Shown here: positions 1 through 12,020 of the stretch, piece after piece
Position numbering within the stretch: the stretch's first letter is position 1
Layout: each line of letters starts with the position of its first letter
NCBI GenBank assembly: GCA_905116865.2
Contig: CAJHNH020002001.1
Span: forward strand, 383,848 to 447,847
Length of the DNA: 64,000 bases
DNA from: Candidula unifasciata
Lineage: Eukaryota > Mollusca > Gastropoda > Stylommatophora > Geomitridae
Reading direction: 5' to 3'
The notes under the pieces: generated by a model
Database searches by the model: none
What the model was told of the DNA's origin: nothing
The model's input: the letters and a program-made list of their open reading frames with translations, nothing else
Made by a program: the position numbers and the translations under genes

Positions 1-130
1 GGGTTAAATCTGGTTGCAGGCGATTTGGCAGCAGACCACTCTGGGTGGATCGGTATAAACAATGGTAAACTAATGCAAATAAAACTGAATAGTGAAACCA
101 CGTACATACAACAATACTGGGAGCTGGTTC
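1..130 (+). repeat. SINE-A, partial, cut by window start
   Basis: Diverged copy of the tRNA-derived family seen best at 10885-11115. Shared pieces are the B-box remnant, ggcagcagaccactctg and caatggtaaactaatg. The 5' tRNA-like head is off the window. Confidence 0.6.
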
Positions 131-320
131 ATGGTCCTATCAATGATTTCCGTTGTTCTCTTGCGCCATTCTTGTCACATAGGGCTCGCAGTCTGTTTCT
201 CCATTCCGTTCTATCCTGTACAATCACTTCGATATAAAGAATGGAACTCAGTCCAGCACCTTTGGCTTCTCTCATCAACGTTTGCTTCAGGGTTTCTCTT
301 TCCCGCAAATTTCTGTAGCA
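131..320 (-). pseudogene. LINE C-terminal fragment (QDR-EWR type)
   Basis: Reverse translation across shifted frames gives QDRTEWRNRL-like text, typical of the end of non-LTR retrotransposon reverse transcriptase ORFs. A second copy of the same stretch lies at 39850-40000, also minus, sharing ctccattcc, ttctatcctg and tccagcac. It is short and broken, so assignment rests on the paired copies. Confidence 0.5.
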
Positions 321-534
321 ATTTTATTAACAGGGTTTGAGAGCTAGTACCACGCCTAACCCTCTTCCTTTCTCGTCCGGGCTGGGCGGAGATATGAAGG
401 GTATGCCACTAACTTATTACGACATCATCCACACGCCCAACTGAAATCTCTTTTACGAAAAAGAAGTGCAATTACTTCGATGACACGTCATAGAAAGTCT
501 TTATAACTGTTATTATTCTCGACAATTACATGCT

Positions 535-1065
535 GAGTTGAGTCAAGAATTGACATCAGTTCCCTCGGGGCATTCCCATAAGCACTCCGTCTCCACTCTC
601 AGCAGCCAGCGCAGAGTTCCAATACTGATGGCGCCGGTCGTGTATCTGGTTGTATGTTCATTTTGCCATTCCTCTGAGCGTAGTGTGCCGGCCGAACCCT
701 CTGGTCACACCCATGTGCATCATTCTCTCCAGGCCATAATCTAGTTTCTCTTCTGACTTCGTTACTTGTTCCCAAAGGGCTGTGACCACATCTGCCTTGT
801 CATGTATCAACTCACCACCCAGCGGTGCAGATCTAGCTTGTCTGTCTGCCTGTTCATTCCTCACCATGCCGGCATTGCCTGGAGAAAAGATGCAAAGTAT
901 GCTCTCTACCCGTGACCTTGCAAGTGAAGCTTGCCACTCTGCTCGAAGCCATCTTGTCTTCACCTTTTCAGCATGCTTTCAGAGTCCGTTACAATTTCGA
1001 CATGTGTATGTATCTTGTTCTCTAGCCACCGACAAGCTGCAGTGACAGCCTCTAACTCCATTCTC
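535..1065 (-). pseudogene. LINE 3' fragment with RNase H domain
   Basis: The minus strand reads MELEAVTAACRWLE, then FSPGNAGMVRNEQADRQA, then GGELIHDKADVVTALWE, the second half of an RNase H1-like domain in non-LTR retrotransposons, followed by a short C-terminal tail. Frameshifts break it. The family recurs at 28920-29400 (-), 32285-32760 (+), 39240-39350 (+), 53225-53400 (+), 54405-54530 (-) and 55135-55860 (-). All copies are 5'-truncated. Confidence 0.85.
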
Positions 1066-1184
1066 AATTACATATATACGCATAAGGCCAAAAAAGTAAG
1101 TATGGTTATTATTGCTACTGCTGTGATTTCTCCGATCTACTGAACTCTAAGTCTTCTTATTCTAAATTAGCTTTCAATAGAACG

Positions 1185-1285
1185 GTTGGCACCTGTGCTG
1201 TGGTTTAAAGCTAGGCAGTGACCGTATGTCCGAAATACTTACGATTTCAACAAACCTTTAATGAGTTGCCTTTCACAAAATTCTC
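1185..1285 (-). repeat. SINE-C 3' half
   Basis: In reverse complement it matches the distinctive cctagctgtaaaccacaac segment and preceding gcgactaattaggg segment of SINE-C, best copy 35100-35320. The head and tail are missing. Confidence 0.5.
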
Positions 1286-1544
1286 TCTTGGGGTTCCGAA
1301 ACCAACATAAGTGTTTCTAGAGCGTCCATTCCTTTTCGGCGCGCATATCATAATATATATGGCATTAAGCCCAAGTTTTGATCCACGAGGGCGTCCTTTA
1401 CTTTCTCAAAGACAGCCCACAACTAGATACATATGCCTGGATCGACCCCACAGCTGCCATGATGGGGGAAACCGCTTGTTGTCCATTACTGTGAGTTAGT
1501 TGGCAACAATAGTGTACTCACTACAAGACTAGCTCGTCGTGTAA

Positions 1545-1830
1545 GCTCCGGTGTTGCGAATAGATCAAGAATAGATCCACTGCCTCCCTAACAAACATGT
1601 GGTAAGAGTCGACTAGCTGGGGGGTTTCTTCAAAGTCGCAATGCATCTGATTGGGAGATATGGAACCAACAGTCTGCATATAAATAAGCCAAATTTGTAA
1701 AACGGATGATCACGCAACACTTAGGTTCTGAAACAAGACTTGAGTCCGGAGGTGGACGAATAACGAGAACTTTTCGTCGGAATTTACAGATGGTGAACAC
1801 GAAGAAGTAGAGGAAGAATCACAGCAATGT
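1545..1830 (+). repeat. SINE-B copy
   Basis: It contains the family's ordered landmarks: agatccactgcctccc, aacatgtggtaagagtcg, ggaaccaacagtctgcat, aataagccaaatttgtaaa, ggtggacgaataacgag and a tail ggtgaacacgaagaag. It was identified by comparison with at least eight other copies in this window. Confidence 0.8.
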
Positions 1831-2675
1831 ATTAAACTGAAAATAACGTCTAGGTTTTATCTGCAAACGCCTAAATCTTCATTTTTATATCCAGCCCAAA
1901 TTGTGCGAATATTATCGCTTGTAAACTACACAATCAAAACTACTGGAGACTGCAAAGATGTGTATCCAAAGATGTTTGAAATGCCATACAAGCATATTTT
2001 CATACGGGGCTGAATCAAAACGTTTCAAATTGCTACACAAGCTTGATACTACAGAAATATTTATCCAATCTTGGAAACATTATACAAACAGGCGCACTGC
2101 GGAAATCGGTATCCAATGTTTTAAACTGAAATACAAACTGGCGTGTTGCATAGATATGTATCCACAATGTTTTAAAGCACACACAAACAATACTAGTCCC
2201 ACTCCTCTGTTGGACAAGACCAGACTTAGCTCATGCTTCAACTGCGAATACCTACTCACCATTAGCATTGCGGCCGACTAGACGAGTTCAGCGAGCAGGC
2301 AATACCGCATAGATCTCTATCCTATGAGGTGTTTAAAAAGACACTAGTGAATCACCGCTTCATTCCTGGGTGAGACGAGGACAGGCCGAGCTCTCGTTTA
2401 GCCCGAAAACACGCTCTCATCATTAACAGCCTGGGAGAGAACTATTTGCGGTTTTCGGAGAGAAAATCTCGGGCTCCAGTTTTTGTTTTCCTCCTGACGT
2501 CGTCGCTCGCATTTCTCCCGTCTCTTCCCGCGGCTCGATATCATGACTATAGGCGTCCGGAAAGCGGGTCAAGGGGTGCTCCGTGTCTGTTCCTTGGTTA
2601 CGTGACTACGCCGGGCCGGTTCCCAGTCTGCTGTACGTCTCAGTGTCCAACCTTTGCTAACCTTCACTGCCACTG

Positions 2676-2678
<3 letters not shown>
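1831..2678. other. Anonymous sequence
   Basis: No family recognised. Between about 1830 and 2180 the phrase tgttttaaactgaaat and variants recur three or four times with loose spacing, suggesting a decayed tandem repeat. Confidence 0.4.

Positions 2679-2735
<57 letters not shown>
2679..2735. repeat. (TC)n microsatellite
   Basis: About 28 nearly uninterrupted TC units. Confidence 0.97.
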
Positions 2736-2737
<2 letters not shown>

Positions 2738-3087
2738 CCATTCTCTCTTTCTCTGTCCCCTTCTACCCTCATTCCACGAAATCAGTGAGATACCATAAAT
2801 AGCCGGAACCACAAACAGCTCTGCCAATATCCGCCCACAAATGTTACTTTGAAACCGTTTTGTGGTGCCCCAATATAACTGTGTTTTATGGCTAGACGGT
2901 TAAACAGGGTTTCCGGGATTTGTACCTGTGTAATCAAAGTGACGATGAAATATTGGCGGGCAAATCCATCGATCGAACCATCCATTTTATCCACATTCCC
3001 TGCCTGTCTGTACATCCATCCATCTTATATCGGGGCTCAGAGCTAGCTCTATTCTCAGTGATGGAGTACTACCTATCTATATGTCCG

Positions 3088-3150
3088 TTAATCACACACA
3101 CACATATACACACACATACACACACACACATATACACACATACACACAAG
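3088..3150. repeat. (CA)n / CATA microsatellite
   Basis: Alternating cacaca and catacaca units. Confidence 0.95.
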
Positions 3151-3554
3151 GTTTCTGCAGAAGACAAGCACGTCCTTGACCGTGAACCACACTGACCCCT
3201 GTCAACCCCCATCCTGCAGCTGCCAGACATTACGCGCTAATGACCATGACCTTCCAAAGAATGTCTTCATTTGGTAAACCTCTGCTGTTTGCGGGGGCGG
3301 TTTGTGGATAATTTGTTTATTCTTTTCCCCTTAAGTGAAAAGATGTGAGAGCACGCACACATACTTGAGAAGATAGTGTGGGAACTGCCATCCTTCTTCC
3401 TTGGGTGACATCTGGGTAGTCGAATGGATGTTTTCGCTTTCGACTTTCAGTGGAGCGCTGCGTGAAGCCCGCGCTGTTAGTGGGAGTACATTTATATTTC
3501 CAGGCAGCCCTAAAAGTGCCAGATGACAGATGTCTTTTACAGAACACGCCGAGA

Positions 3555-3804
3555 AGTGATAATAATAACAACTGCGTTGGTGGTGGTAGCAACAGAAACA
3601 GTAGTAATTGTGGTGGTAACAGCAGTAGTTGTACAGTAGTTGTAGTAGCAGCAACAGTAGTAGCAGCAGTAGTAGTAGTAGCAACAGCAGCAGCAGATAC
3701 AGTGGTAATGGTGGTGGTAACAGCAGTAGGTGTACAGTAGTAGCAGTAGCAGCAGCTGTAGTAGTAGCAACAGCAGCAGCAGATATAACAGTAATGGTGG
3801 TAAC

Positions 3805-3860
<56 letters not shown>

Positions 3861-3877
3861 AAGTAGTAGTAGTAGTA

Positions 3878-3955
<78 letters not shown>

Positions 3956-3983
3956 ATAGTAGTAGTAGTAGTAATAGTAGTAA

Positions 3984-4061
<78 letters not shown>

Positions 4062-4197
4062 CAGTAACAGCAGCAGCAGTGATGGCGATTTATGTGAAGG
4101 AAGACGATGGAGGTGGTAGTGATCTTGTTTATGATGGTGACGCCGGTGTTGAAGGAAGGTGGTGGTGGTGGTGGTGGTGGCGGCGGTGGTGGTGATG

Positions 4198-4279
<82 letters not shown>

Positions 4280-4440
4280 CAGCAGCAGCAGCAGCAGCAA
4301 CAGCAGTAGTAGGGGCAGCAGTAGTAGTAGCAGTAGCAGCAGCAGTGATGGCGATTTATGTGAAGGAAGATAATAGAGGTGGTAGTGATCTTGTTTATGA
4401 TGGTGACGCCGGTGTTGAAGGAATGTGGTAGTAGTAGTTC
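3555..4440. repeat. Compound (AGT/AGC)n trinucleotide block with an internal duplication
   Basis: Long AGT tracts alternate with AGC, AAC and GGT triplets for almost 900 bp. A non-repeat segment with gatggcgatttatgtgaagg and ggtggtagtgatcttgtt occurs twice, at about 4078-4165 and 4344-4425, showing unit duplication beyond slippage. Long open frames in all six frames are low-complexity artefacts. Confidence 0.95.
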
Positions 4441-4774
4441 TGATAGCTAACCCATCACCAGTAGCAGGAGGTGAACCAGCCGAGATAACGGTACAACCCT
4501 GATCAAGATGACCGGGACCACGCTCCGACAGAGACGTTTCACGTGGCCGTGACTAAAGTCAACAATCAGAGATCACACCACAGGACGACAAAGGCAGACA
4601 GCCAGCCAGCCAACAGACGGTCGTTTCACAAGAAGGCAATGACACAGAATCAACAACAGTGTGTGGGCAAACTTCAGCTAGACGCGAAGACAAAGAGCCC
4701 TGATCAACATCATACTCACAAATCACACAACGTTTCCCTCGTGAGATTGTGAAAGTCGTTCCCTGAGTTGGTTA

Positions 4775-5020
4775 CATAGGGTCCCGTTGGTGGGTGGGTG
4801 GGAAGAAGGTATACCATACCCACTGCCTCTTTAACAAACATGTGTGAAAGGTGACTAGGTATGGGTTGCTAAAATGTAGATGTGTTGGCCTGAAATGCGC
4901 AGATATCACAACTTAGCAGTAAGCTACAAGAAAACGTACTAACCGCCGTTTATTCTTTCTTAAGAGTGGTGACAATTATGAGGATGGGGAGGATGAGGAG
5001 GAGAAGGAGAAGTGTAAAGG
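4775..5020 (+). repeat. SINE-C copy with purine-rich tail
   Basis: The head resembles SINE-B (gggtcccgttggtgg, cccactgcctctttaac, aacatgtgtgaaaggtgac), then switches to the SINE-C 3' module (cagatatcacaacttagcag). It ends in gaggatgaggaggagaagg. Confidence 0.6.
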
Positions 5021-6059
5021 CAAAAACGAAATATAGTAGGGGGAAGGGGGGATAGTAAGAGGGGGGGGGGGGCGCAAACAAATTCTTCATAGGATGTTAA
5101 AAAAAAAAAATATATCGGTTCTAAAGGAAATAACTCCGGTGAAAGTTAACTTCTAGCGGCTGTGAACTATAAGAAATACGTCCAAACGTTTGGCAAACTG
5201 TACAATAAACTTACACTGTAGCCAGAATTATTTTAATATCCCTTTACTGGTCACAGTTTGGGAGGTAGCCCTGTGACGGACACCACACAGATGAGACATA
5301 TGGATTTTCGTTTTATGTTAAAAGATACACCCCCCCCCCCCCCCATATTTTTTCCCTGTCAGGAAGTACTTTTATTTACATATCCAGTTATGTCTTGCCT
5401 GATGTTTAACCAACCTGGTTTTTTTTTTTTCTCAAGACTATAAAGAATGCATCCACTCCCTTTTCTTTCATCAATTACTGTATTTTGCAACTGCATTCAT
5501 ATCAGATGTCCTGGTTTGACCCATCTCTTTTTTTTTTTCTTCTGTCTGACTATTTTCTTTCTGTCTGAGGAAAATATCAATGCACCCATTCCCTTTCACG
5601 AATGACTGTTGTTCACATCGCCATGGATGTCCGGCGTGGTGTTTAACTCACCTCCAACATGCTACATCTGTTATTCCCTTCAAGATAACACCAATACTGG
5701 CCGCTACATCTATATTTAAACTGTCGCCCAGCTATTCCTGTCCCGGCTCTAAGTGCCGCCTACGTCACACGCCTCGATATCGATCAGTTCTCACGTTGCC
5801 ACATTGGCTAGCTTCCTTCCCGCCAGTCCCAGTGTTCATGCTAGAAATCTTTGCCTGTTAATATTCTTTTTCTTTGGCGCGACCAATTGTGGTAAATAAT
5901 TCTAACGCTCTTAATCTGTCTCCATCATTGTTAAGTGTTGTGTGATAAAACACCGGCACGGTTAAACGAAAAAGGAGGGGAAAAAAATATGCTAGACTGT
6001 GAGAAATTCTGAAGTGCTTTGTGGCAGTTAGGCCTGGGGCGTCACAAAGTCATTTTTTA
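5021..6059. other. Anonymous sequence with homopolymer runs
   Basis: No gene or repeat family recognised. It contains G-, A-, C- and T-runs at 5061-5072, 5100-5110, 5332-5344 and 5419-5430. Confidence 0.5.
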
Positions 6060-6164
6060 GGGTTAAAAAAAAAATGCCCTGCTCCGTTCGGATTTCAGCC
6101 TTCGATCTTTGGACCCGCTGGCGCGCGTCTAGCCGCTACACGGAGGCGGTACCCTGCTAACTAG
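6060..6164 (-). repeat. SINE-E tRNA-like head, partial
   Basis: The reverse complement reads gtagcggctagacgcgcgcc followed by a degenerate B-box region, the head of SINE-E (compare 33960-34015). The body is missing. Confidence 0.65.
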
Positions 6165-6545
6165 ACGAACTGGAATGAATTATGAGGTTCCCCGTGTGGG
6201 TTCTGGGGCCCTATTTTAGGAAAATCAAAAAGGTACTTACTGCCACCCAAAAGCATGTGGAAAGAGTCGACTAATTGGGAGCTTTCTTCGAATTCGGGGT
6301 GCATCTGCCTAAGAGGCAAAGAACCAACAGTCTGCACGCACTGCATTCTTGTTCTGAAAAAGGATTGCAGTCCAGAAGTGGGCGAACAACCAGAATTTTA
6401 CGCCAAGAAACGAAGAAGAAAGGGGAGGAGGAAGAGTAGGAGGAGGAGAAGAAGAAGAAGAAGAAGAAGAAGAAGAAGAAGAAGAAGAAGAAGAAGAAGA
6501 AGAAGAAGAAGAAGAAGAAGAAGAAGAAGAAGAAGAAGAACAATG
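6165..6545 (+). repeat. SINE-B copy with long (AAG)n tail
   Basis: Full landmark order from ccccgtgtgggttctgggg through gtggaaagagtcgactaat, gaaccaacagtctgc and gtgggcgaacaaccag, then about 120 bp of AAG repeats from 6420. The microsatellite is evidently the element's expanded 3' tail. Confidence 0.88.
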
Positions 6546-6814
6546 AGGTGAGAAGACGCTGGAGCTGGGTTAGAGGCACGACGTAGACAACATGCTAATT
6601 ATAATTAGGATTTCCTATCTCATGACTCCACATGGCAACACAAACAGCAGGAGACGTAGATCAGCTATCTACGGAGGGCACATTGGTCTGCAGTGCTGAA
6701 GTGTGTGGGGGCTGGCGAGAGTTGCTTCTGGAATTATGCGCTGTTGGTGGATCAGGCGAGGAGAAGGAGAGAAAGAAAAAGAAGGAGGCGAAAAAGAAAG
6801 AAAAAAGAAAGAAA

Positions 6815-6827
6815 TAATAATAATAAC

Positions 6828-6887
<60 letters not shown>

Positions 6888-6970
6888 AAGAAGAAGAAGA
6901 AGAAGAAGAAGAAGAAGAAGAAGAAGAAGAAGAGAAGAAGAAGAAGAGAAAGAAGAAGAAGAAGAAGAAT
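6815..6970. repeat. (AAT)n-(AAG)n microsatellite
   Basis: AAT units at 6815-6860 run directly into AAG units to 6968. No retroelement body is recognisable upstream. Confidence 0.95.
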
Positions 6971-8465
6971 GAGAGATTTACAAATGAGGCAAGGTCAATT
7001 TAGACGGTTTACAGCACAGGTGAAATCGCGTGTAATTCAACAGGAACACTTACAGCTTAAAATACTATTTTATCAATCTGTATTTTAATCTATAATTTCT
7101 AATTCTATTAATCTCTTGGGAAGAACTCATATTCCTTAAGAAGAATCGTAATCATTTGGTGAAAGGAGGTTATCATTTGTTAACGAAACTTTACTGAATT
7201 AACTTGTAACTAGTTAAATATAGTGACCGGTTCTGGTGTATTCGTTGATAACGATCCTTCAGCTTTTGAAGGCCAACTAGGTACACGGAAATTCCCGTTT
7301 CTGTGAAAGACGGAGAGGCCGGTCTATGTTAGCCATTTGTATCGTGTAGATTTATTCACAAATTCAATTACAGTTTGATTAATTAGCAGCACATTCTGTT
7401 CAATGAATTATCATTCTGAAGAAAAATAAGTGTGCTATTAGAAAATATACTAATGATAAAATAAATCATAATAAATGCATGAAGCTTTTAGTAAGGATGA
7501 TTTAAAATCAGTAATTAAAAACCAGTTCTGTATGTCAGATATGTGAAAATGAACATTATTTACAATACAGCAAGAACACTCCAAAGACCCCTTCACACAA
7601 CCCACCCCAAAGGATATATGATACACTGTAATAAGCTAATAACATTTGAAAAGCATGCTGAAAATAGACGGCTCTAGCGAGCTACTGGGAAGGATTAAAC
7701 CGTACATCACAAGTACATTATTTCTGAATACTGCACGTAACAATGCACATAAGTAGCTCCTTGTGCTGTTTACAAGACATGAATCTGGCTTCTAGTTCTG
7801 GTGGTATGAGCCTCTGCAAAGCCGCATAGGACAGAACTGTCAACAATGTAAACAGCTTAATGTATTCAGTGGAGAAATCTGGCTCAACATCAATTATTAA
7901 TGTTTTGTCCATTTGTAGCAAATTCCAATATGAAATGCACTAAACTTGAAAACATGAAATACTGCTGCAGGAGGTCACAATAAAGATTTTGGTTGAAACG
8001 TCCGGCTGCATCCTTACACGTCTTTTTCTTTCTTTAGGCCACACAATTCAATCGAGAAAGCAGCACATATCTTGTGTGCCAGTAATCTTATAAAGATCAT
8101 TTCCTTTTTTTTTTAATTCTGTGTGTGTGTGTGGCTAGTATGAATTTTTATTATATTGTTTTTGTTTACAACTGACATAACTGTTTTCGTTTATTACTGA
8201 CAAGATCTACCTGGCAGCTTCTGCAAAACGCTTTTGTTCCAAATGTATTGGTGTTTCCGAGTGAGGGAGGGATCATGCTGCATATGAAACACATGATCTA
8301 TACAGTACTGCCCATAATATTTGCTATGAGGAGGTCATAGTCTGTGATTCCCACGTCTCGCTTTATTACAGTATAACATTATCATCTGGAAAGATGAAAA
8401 GCTGCCAACCAACCTTCCCCGTCACATGTTGTGTTCAGTTATATTATCTCACGGTGTATTTTGTG
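6971..8465. other. Anonymous, AT-rich, apparently low-copy sequence
   Basis: No repeat family seen. It contains the orphan minus-strand frame described at 7718-7967. Confidence 0.5.
7718..7967 (-). other. Possible orphan terminal exon, unrecognised
   Basis: An open frame on the minus strand reads LLQMDKTLIIDVEPDFSTEY, then YIKLFTLLTVLSYAAL, then IPPELEARFMSCKQ, stopping TAA at 7718. Amino-acid use is protein-like, not low-complexity, and the frame stays open upstream to a possible acceptor (tttcatgttttcaag near 7958). I do not recognise the family. It may be chance. Confidence 0.25.
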
Positions 8466-10111
8466 AGCATTAATACACCATTATGGAAGAGTGCACAGCG
8501 CTGCTGGAGTACCCCAGAAGTCTCGTGTCTCGCCGAGGATAGATAATGACAGCAAAATTTCGCGGGCCACACTGCAGATAAGGGCGGCCATTAAAGCAAG
8601 ATAAATGGAATGCGCAGGAGCCGGTGTCAGAGCAGTTAGGATGTGTGTCTACGGGAAATCCGCCTTCAGATTCCCAGTAACAAAATATACTGTCCACCCA
8701 AAAGAAATGCAATACAAAAGTTGTTGCAATTGAAAGTGAAGCACTTTTGCTCAGACAAGGGGAAAAGCCTGAAATGTTCACCTACAGCCCATTCTGGAAG
8801 TAGTGCCCAACTTTAAAAATCTGTAGCTCAGTAACCGTTCCGTGTCATTTGTTGAAATCTGGCATGCAACCTGTTAATAATCATGTCCTTGTAAGTTTAG
8901 TTTTTTTTTTTTTTTTTTTTTGGTTTTTTTTTTTTTTGTTAACAAACATCTAGTTTTCATTTTGCGTTTACCGTGGGTTACATGGACACAATTTGTATAT
9001 GTATGCGGAAGAGGCTATTAAAATAATCCTCACGCATCGCTGCTGCACATGTGAACTGATTTCCAATCTCCACGTGTCAATTACTGTATATTCTTTTTTT
9101 TTAAAGGGGTGTACAAATTATTAGTCAAACATAGATCAAAGAAATTCGTCGCTTTAAGAAAACAGCAGCACCTGTGCAATTGCAAATTAAGAGACCACAA
9201 GGACATGAGAAATCTGCGGGCACATGCACACATTCGAGTTGATACGTACAATAAAGTGTTAGGGTACGACCTTTGAAACGAACTATAACCACTAGTCCTC
9301 ACGCTTGGACCTGAACTTTACTCACCCTATAATCATTAGCACGGGAAGAGAACAATAGTCAAAACAACATGTTCGACTACAACTCTGACAGGTTCACAAG
9401 AATCGCCTGAAATTTGGTAAACACAGAACTCTCTGATCATGTTGTTGAATATCTATAATAGCGTTAAAAATTGAATACAGAACAGCGCCCCTCACAATGA
9501 ACAAATGACCGATGACAGAAGTATAACTAAAACTGTTTTCTGGCGCTATGTATTCTTATATATTTACCCCGCACCGCCCAATATGAAGACGCGAATCGAT
9601 ACCATTTAATATCCTTATTGAAAATCGCAGCTTTCCACAGCACCGAGTACTCACTTCAATGTTGCGTTATTTGTACAGAATCTCCTAAGTATTTTTTAAG
9701 CAAGTTCGTCTGCGGATATCGATTATTCCCATTTGTGTGTTTTATTCTTCAGGGAGGGAGGGGAAAAAATCACTTCCCGAGTAGCAGAATGGGAAAAAGG
9801 AATTGTCAATAATGGATATTCCCTTTCCCCTGCCCTCTAAAATACATCGTGCATTAATCAAGGAAATGGGTAAATACGGTAGCCATGTTTTTGTTTGGAG
9901 AAATGGAGGCATGTTGTAACTGTTTCGCCTTTTGTTTATTTGTGGCGCTACCGTGTGTGAGTGTAACTGAAAGTATGGACGTGTGGTTTTGTGTGCTAGG
10001 CTTCAATGCTCAGGTATTGTCTTGATTTGTAGAGGCGGCAGTTTGTTAGAGCTGCCTGCACATCGCAGGTACACTGCCAGGTTTCAAACGCGCTGCTGTG
10101 GTAGATTAGAG
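8466..10111. other. Anonymous sequence
   Basis: No supported gene or repeat family. A T-rich tract lies at 8899-8938. Short open frames here show no recognisable domain. Confidence 0.45.
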
Positions 10112-10783
10112 TAGTGGTTCTCAAACTGGGTGCTGCCAGCGTATCCCAGGGGTGCTGCTACAATAATCAAGAATTTTTGAAAATCTGCTTGAGATCAGCG
10201 AAGACCGCAGTTTAAAACAGAAATACAATAAAGGAAGACACGAATAGTTCTGGATGCAGGTGTATGCAGGTGTATTCAGAAAACAATTCTTCTGGCGAGG
10301 CTGCAGGGCATTCTCAACGTAAAAAAAAAAAAAAAACAGATACAGGAGCAACCTTCAAGTAAACTAAACCTCCCACAAACATAAACTAAACAATTAAAAA
10401 TTCATCAAAAGTTTTATTCATCGCAAGACAAGTGAACATTAAATTTGCATTGTTTTCTTCTTTTCCTAAGTATTCACAGTGTATGCGTCAACTGCCAATT
10501 ACTGTCGTATTCTACCACTTTTGAGCTGTATGCGGGGGTGGGGGGGGGGGGTTGAGCCTGGTCGCATGGCTAATGCTGTCGCCACGACTGTGCAGGTGAG
10601 GATTTTCTTTTGCCCCCGACAGAAAAAATTCACCAGCCTTACCGAGGATTCGAACCGAGGTATCCCGCTTGAGAGCCCAGAGTTCTAACCGTTCGACCAG
10701 CCGCTCCTTCAGGGTGTGTGCCGCAAAAAAATTTGTTTTTGCCCGATAAGGGTGCCAAAGCGTAAAAAGTTTGAGAAAAGCTA
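10112..10783 (+). mobile_element. Non-autonomous hAT element with 8-bp target-site duplication
   Basis: The left end tagtggttctcaaactggg and the right end, reverse-complemented tagcttttctcaaactt, form imperfect terminal inverted repeats of hAT type. Flanking octamers are gattagag (10104-10111) and gatcagag (10784-10791), one mismatch, the length expected for hAT. No transposase frame is visible. A SINE-D copy lies inside. Confidence 0.82.
10530..10712 (-). repeat. SINE-D (tRNA-derived), nested in the hAT element
   Basis: The minus strand starts ggagcggctggtcgaacgg, an A-box-like segment, and has a B box ggttcgaatcc about 45 bases later, then a non-tRNA body. It is the only copy seen in the window. 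Orientation is set by the Pol III boxes. Confidence 0.65.
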
Positions 10784-10884
10784 GATCAGAGGCCTACAAT
10801 TTAACAAATACGATAGAAGCTGGACACAGCTAATTTCTGCTGGTAACAAAATCATCAATCATCGTTAGTAGGGATCTAACTACA

Positions 10885-11115
10885 GTTTTGTCTTCACCAT
10901 CCATTGGCGTCTGTGGTTTAGGCGCTGCGAACGCGCTTCGTAATGCCATGGTTTCGGGTTCGACCCCAGCTGCAGGAGATTAGGCAGTAGACCGTCTTGC
11001 GTTGGTTTCGAGAGCCGACCGTCCAGTAGCAATGGCAAACTACTGAACGTAAACTCAGAAGAAAAAAAAACCACAATAGTCAAACAGAAATTCTGGGGTT
11101 GTTTGTGCAAAGTCC
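10885..11115 (+). repeat. SINE-A, near complete
   Basis: tRNA-like head with A-box-like gtggtttaggcgctg and B box ggttcgacccc, then the body gcagtagaccgtcttgcg, ccgaccgtccagtagcaatg and a 3' part ending gcaaagtcctatta. Other copies: 1-130 (+), 22725-22950 (-), 41440-41690 (-), 41695-41935 (-), 48015-48110 (-), 60575-60690 (+). Confidence 0.85.
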
Positions 11116-11455
11116 TATTAAAAAACGAAACTAAATTTCCCAGGCTTTTGGGGAGATGGGGGAGAGAGAGAAACCGACAGACGGAAAGAGAGAGACAGAG
11201 AAAGAAAGATAGCCTGAGAGCGACGGAGAGGGGGGGGGGGGGGTATGTGAAACATTGAAGAAGCAGCGCATCGTTTGACATTTGAGAGTGTTTGACATCT
11301 GAGGGTACTTCAGGCGTCGCATGACAGCTAAGGGCAGGCAACGAGGAATCAGCACTCATATTTAGGCTCGTGTCGCAATGGAAAGGGTTGTTGCTTTGAT
11401 TATACCGCCATCTGTTGTGCTTGTCAATCTTGATCTTTGCTTCGGTAATGCATAC

Positions 11456-11535
11456 CAGCGATTCCCAAAGTGGGCGCTCCCGCCCCTCGGGTGGGAGGAA
11501 GGGGGGGGGGCACTGAAACCATCCAGGTTGCAGTA
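11456..11535 (+). mobile_element. hAT-type terminal repeat, one end only
   Basis: cagcgattcccaaagtggg followed by gctcccgcccctcgggtggg has the form of a hAT terminus. I could not find a matching right end, so the extent is unknown. Confidence 0.5.
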
Positions 11536-11754
11536 GTTGCCTCAGTCAAATTTATAGGCAGGGAGGTGCTGAAATAATCTAGGAGCGCGGTTACGATGCT
11601 GTTTATTGTGATAAAGACACCGACAACCTGTGTAGATGTAAAAGGCCAACAACCAGGTAATCGTCCCAAGAAGAAAATTGTAAGCAGGTCAGACATCTGG
11701 AAAGAAGTAAGGACATGTTCAGAAATGTCCCATCAGTCGCTGCCATTCGTCTTA

Positions 11755-12020
11755 TTTTTATTCTCCTCCTCCTCTTCTTCTTCCTCCTCCTCTTTCATCT
11801 TCTTCTTCCTCCTCCTCCCCCTCTTCTGCTTCTTTTTTCTTCTTCTTCTACTGCTTCTTTCTCCTCCTCCTCCTCCTCCTCTTCTTTTCCATTCGTCATT
11901 AAGAGTGGTTGGCATGTTATGGTGTGGTTTACAGCTAGGCTGTTATATCTAATCATTTCCGCCCAACGCATCCTATTTAAACAAAACTCTAATTAGTCGC
12001 CTGTCAGTGCATGCTGTAAG
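11755..12020 (-). repeat. SINE-C copy with (CTT/CTC)n tail
   Basis: In reverse complement the order is gcgactaattagag, cctagctgtaaaccac, catgccaaccactct, then a GAA/GGA-rich tail (11755-11895). It gives the clearest view of the SINE-C 3' end. Confidence 0.7.

Noticed and set aside
3317..4300. Long frames of poly-Leu/Tyr or poly-Ser/Val
   Set aside because: They are six-frame translations of AGT/ACT triplet repeats with no unique flanking protein.
8470..8781. Cysteine-containing minus-strand frame that could be a secreted peptide
   Set aside because: The start is not followed by a clear signal peptide, the cysteine pattern is irregular and there is no supporting splice or repeat context.
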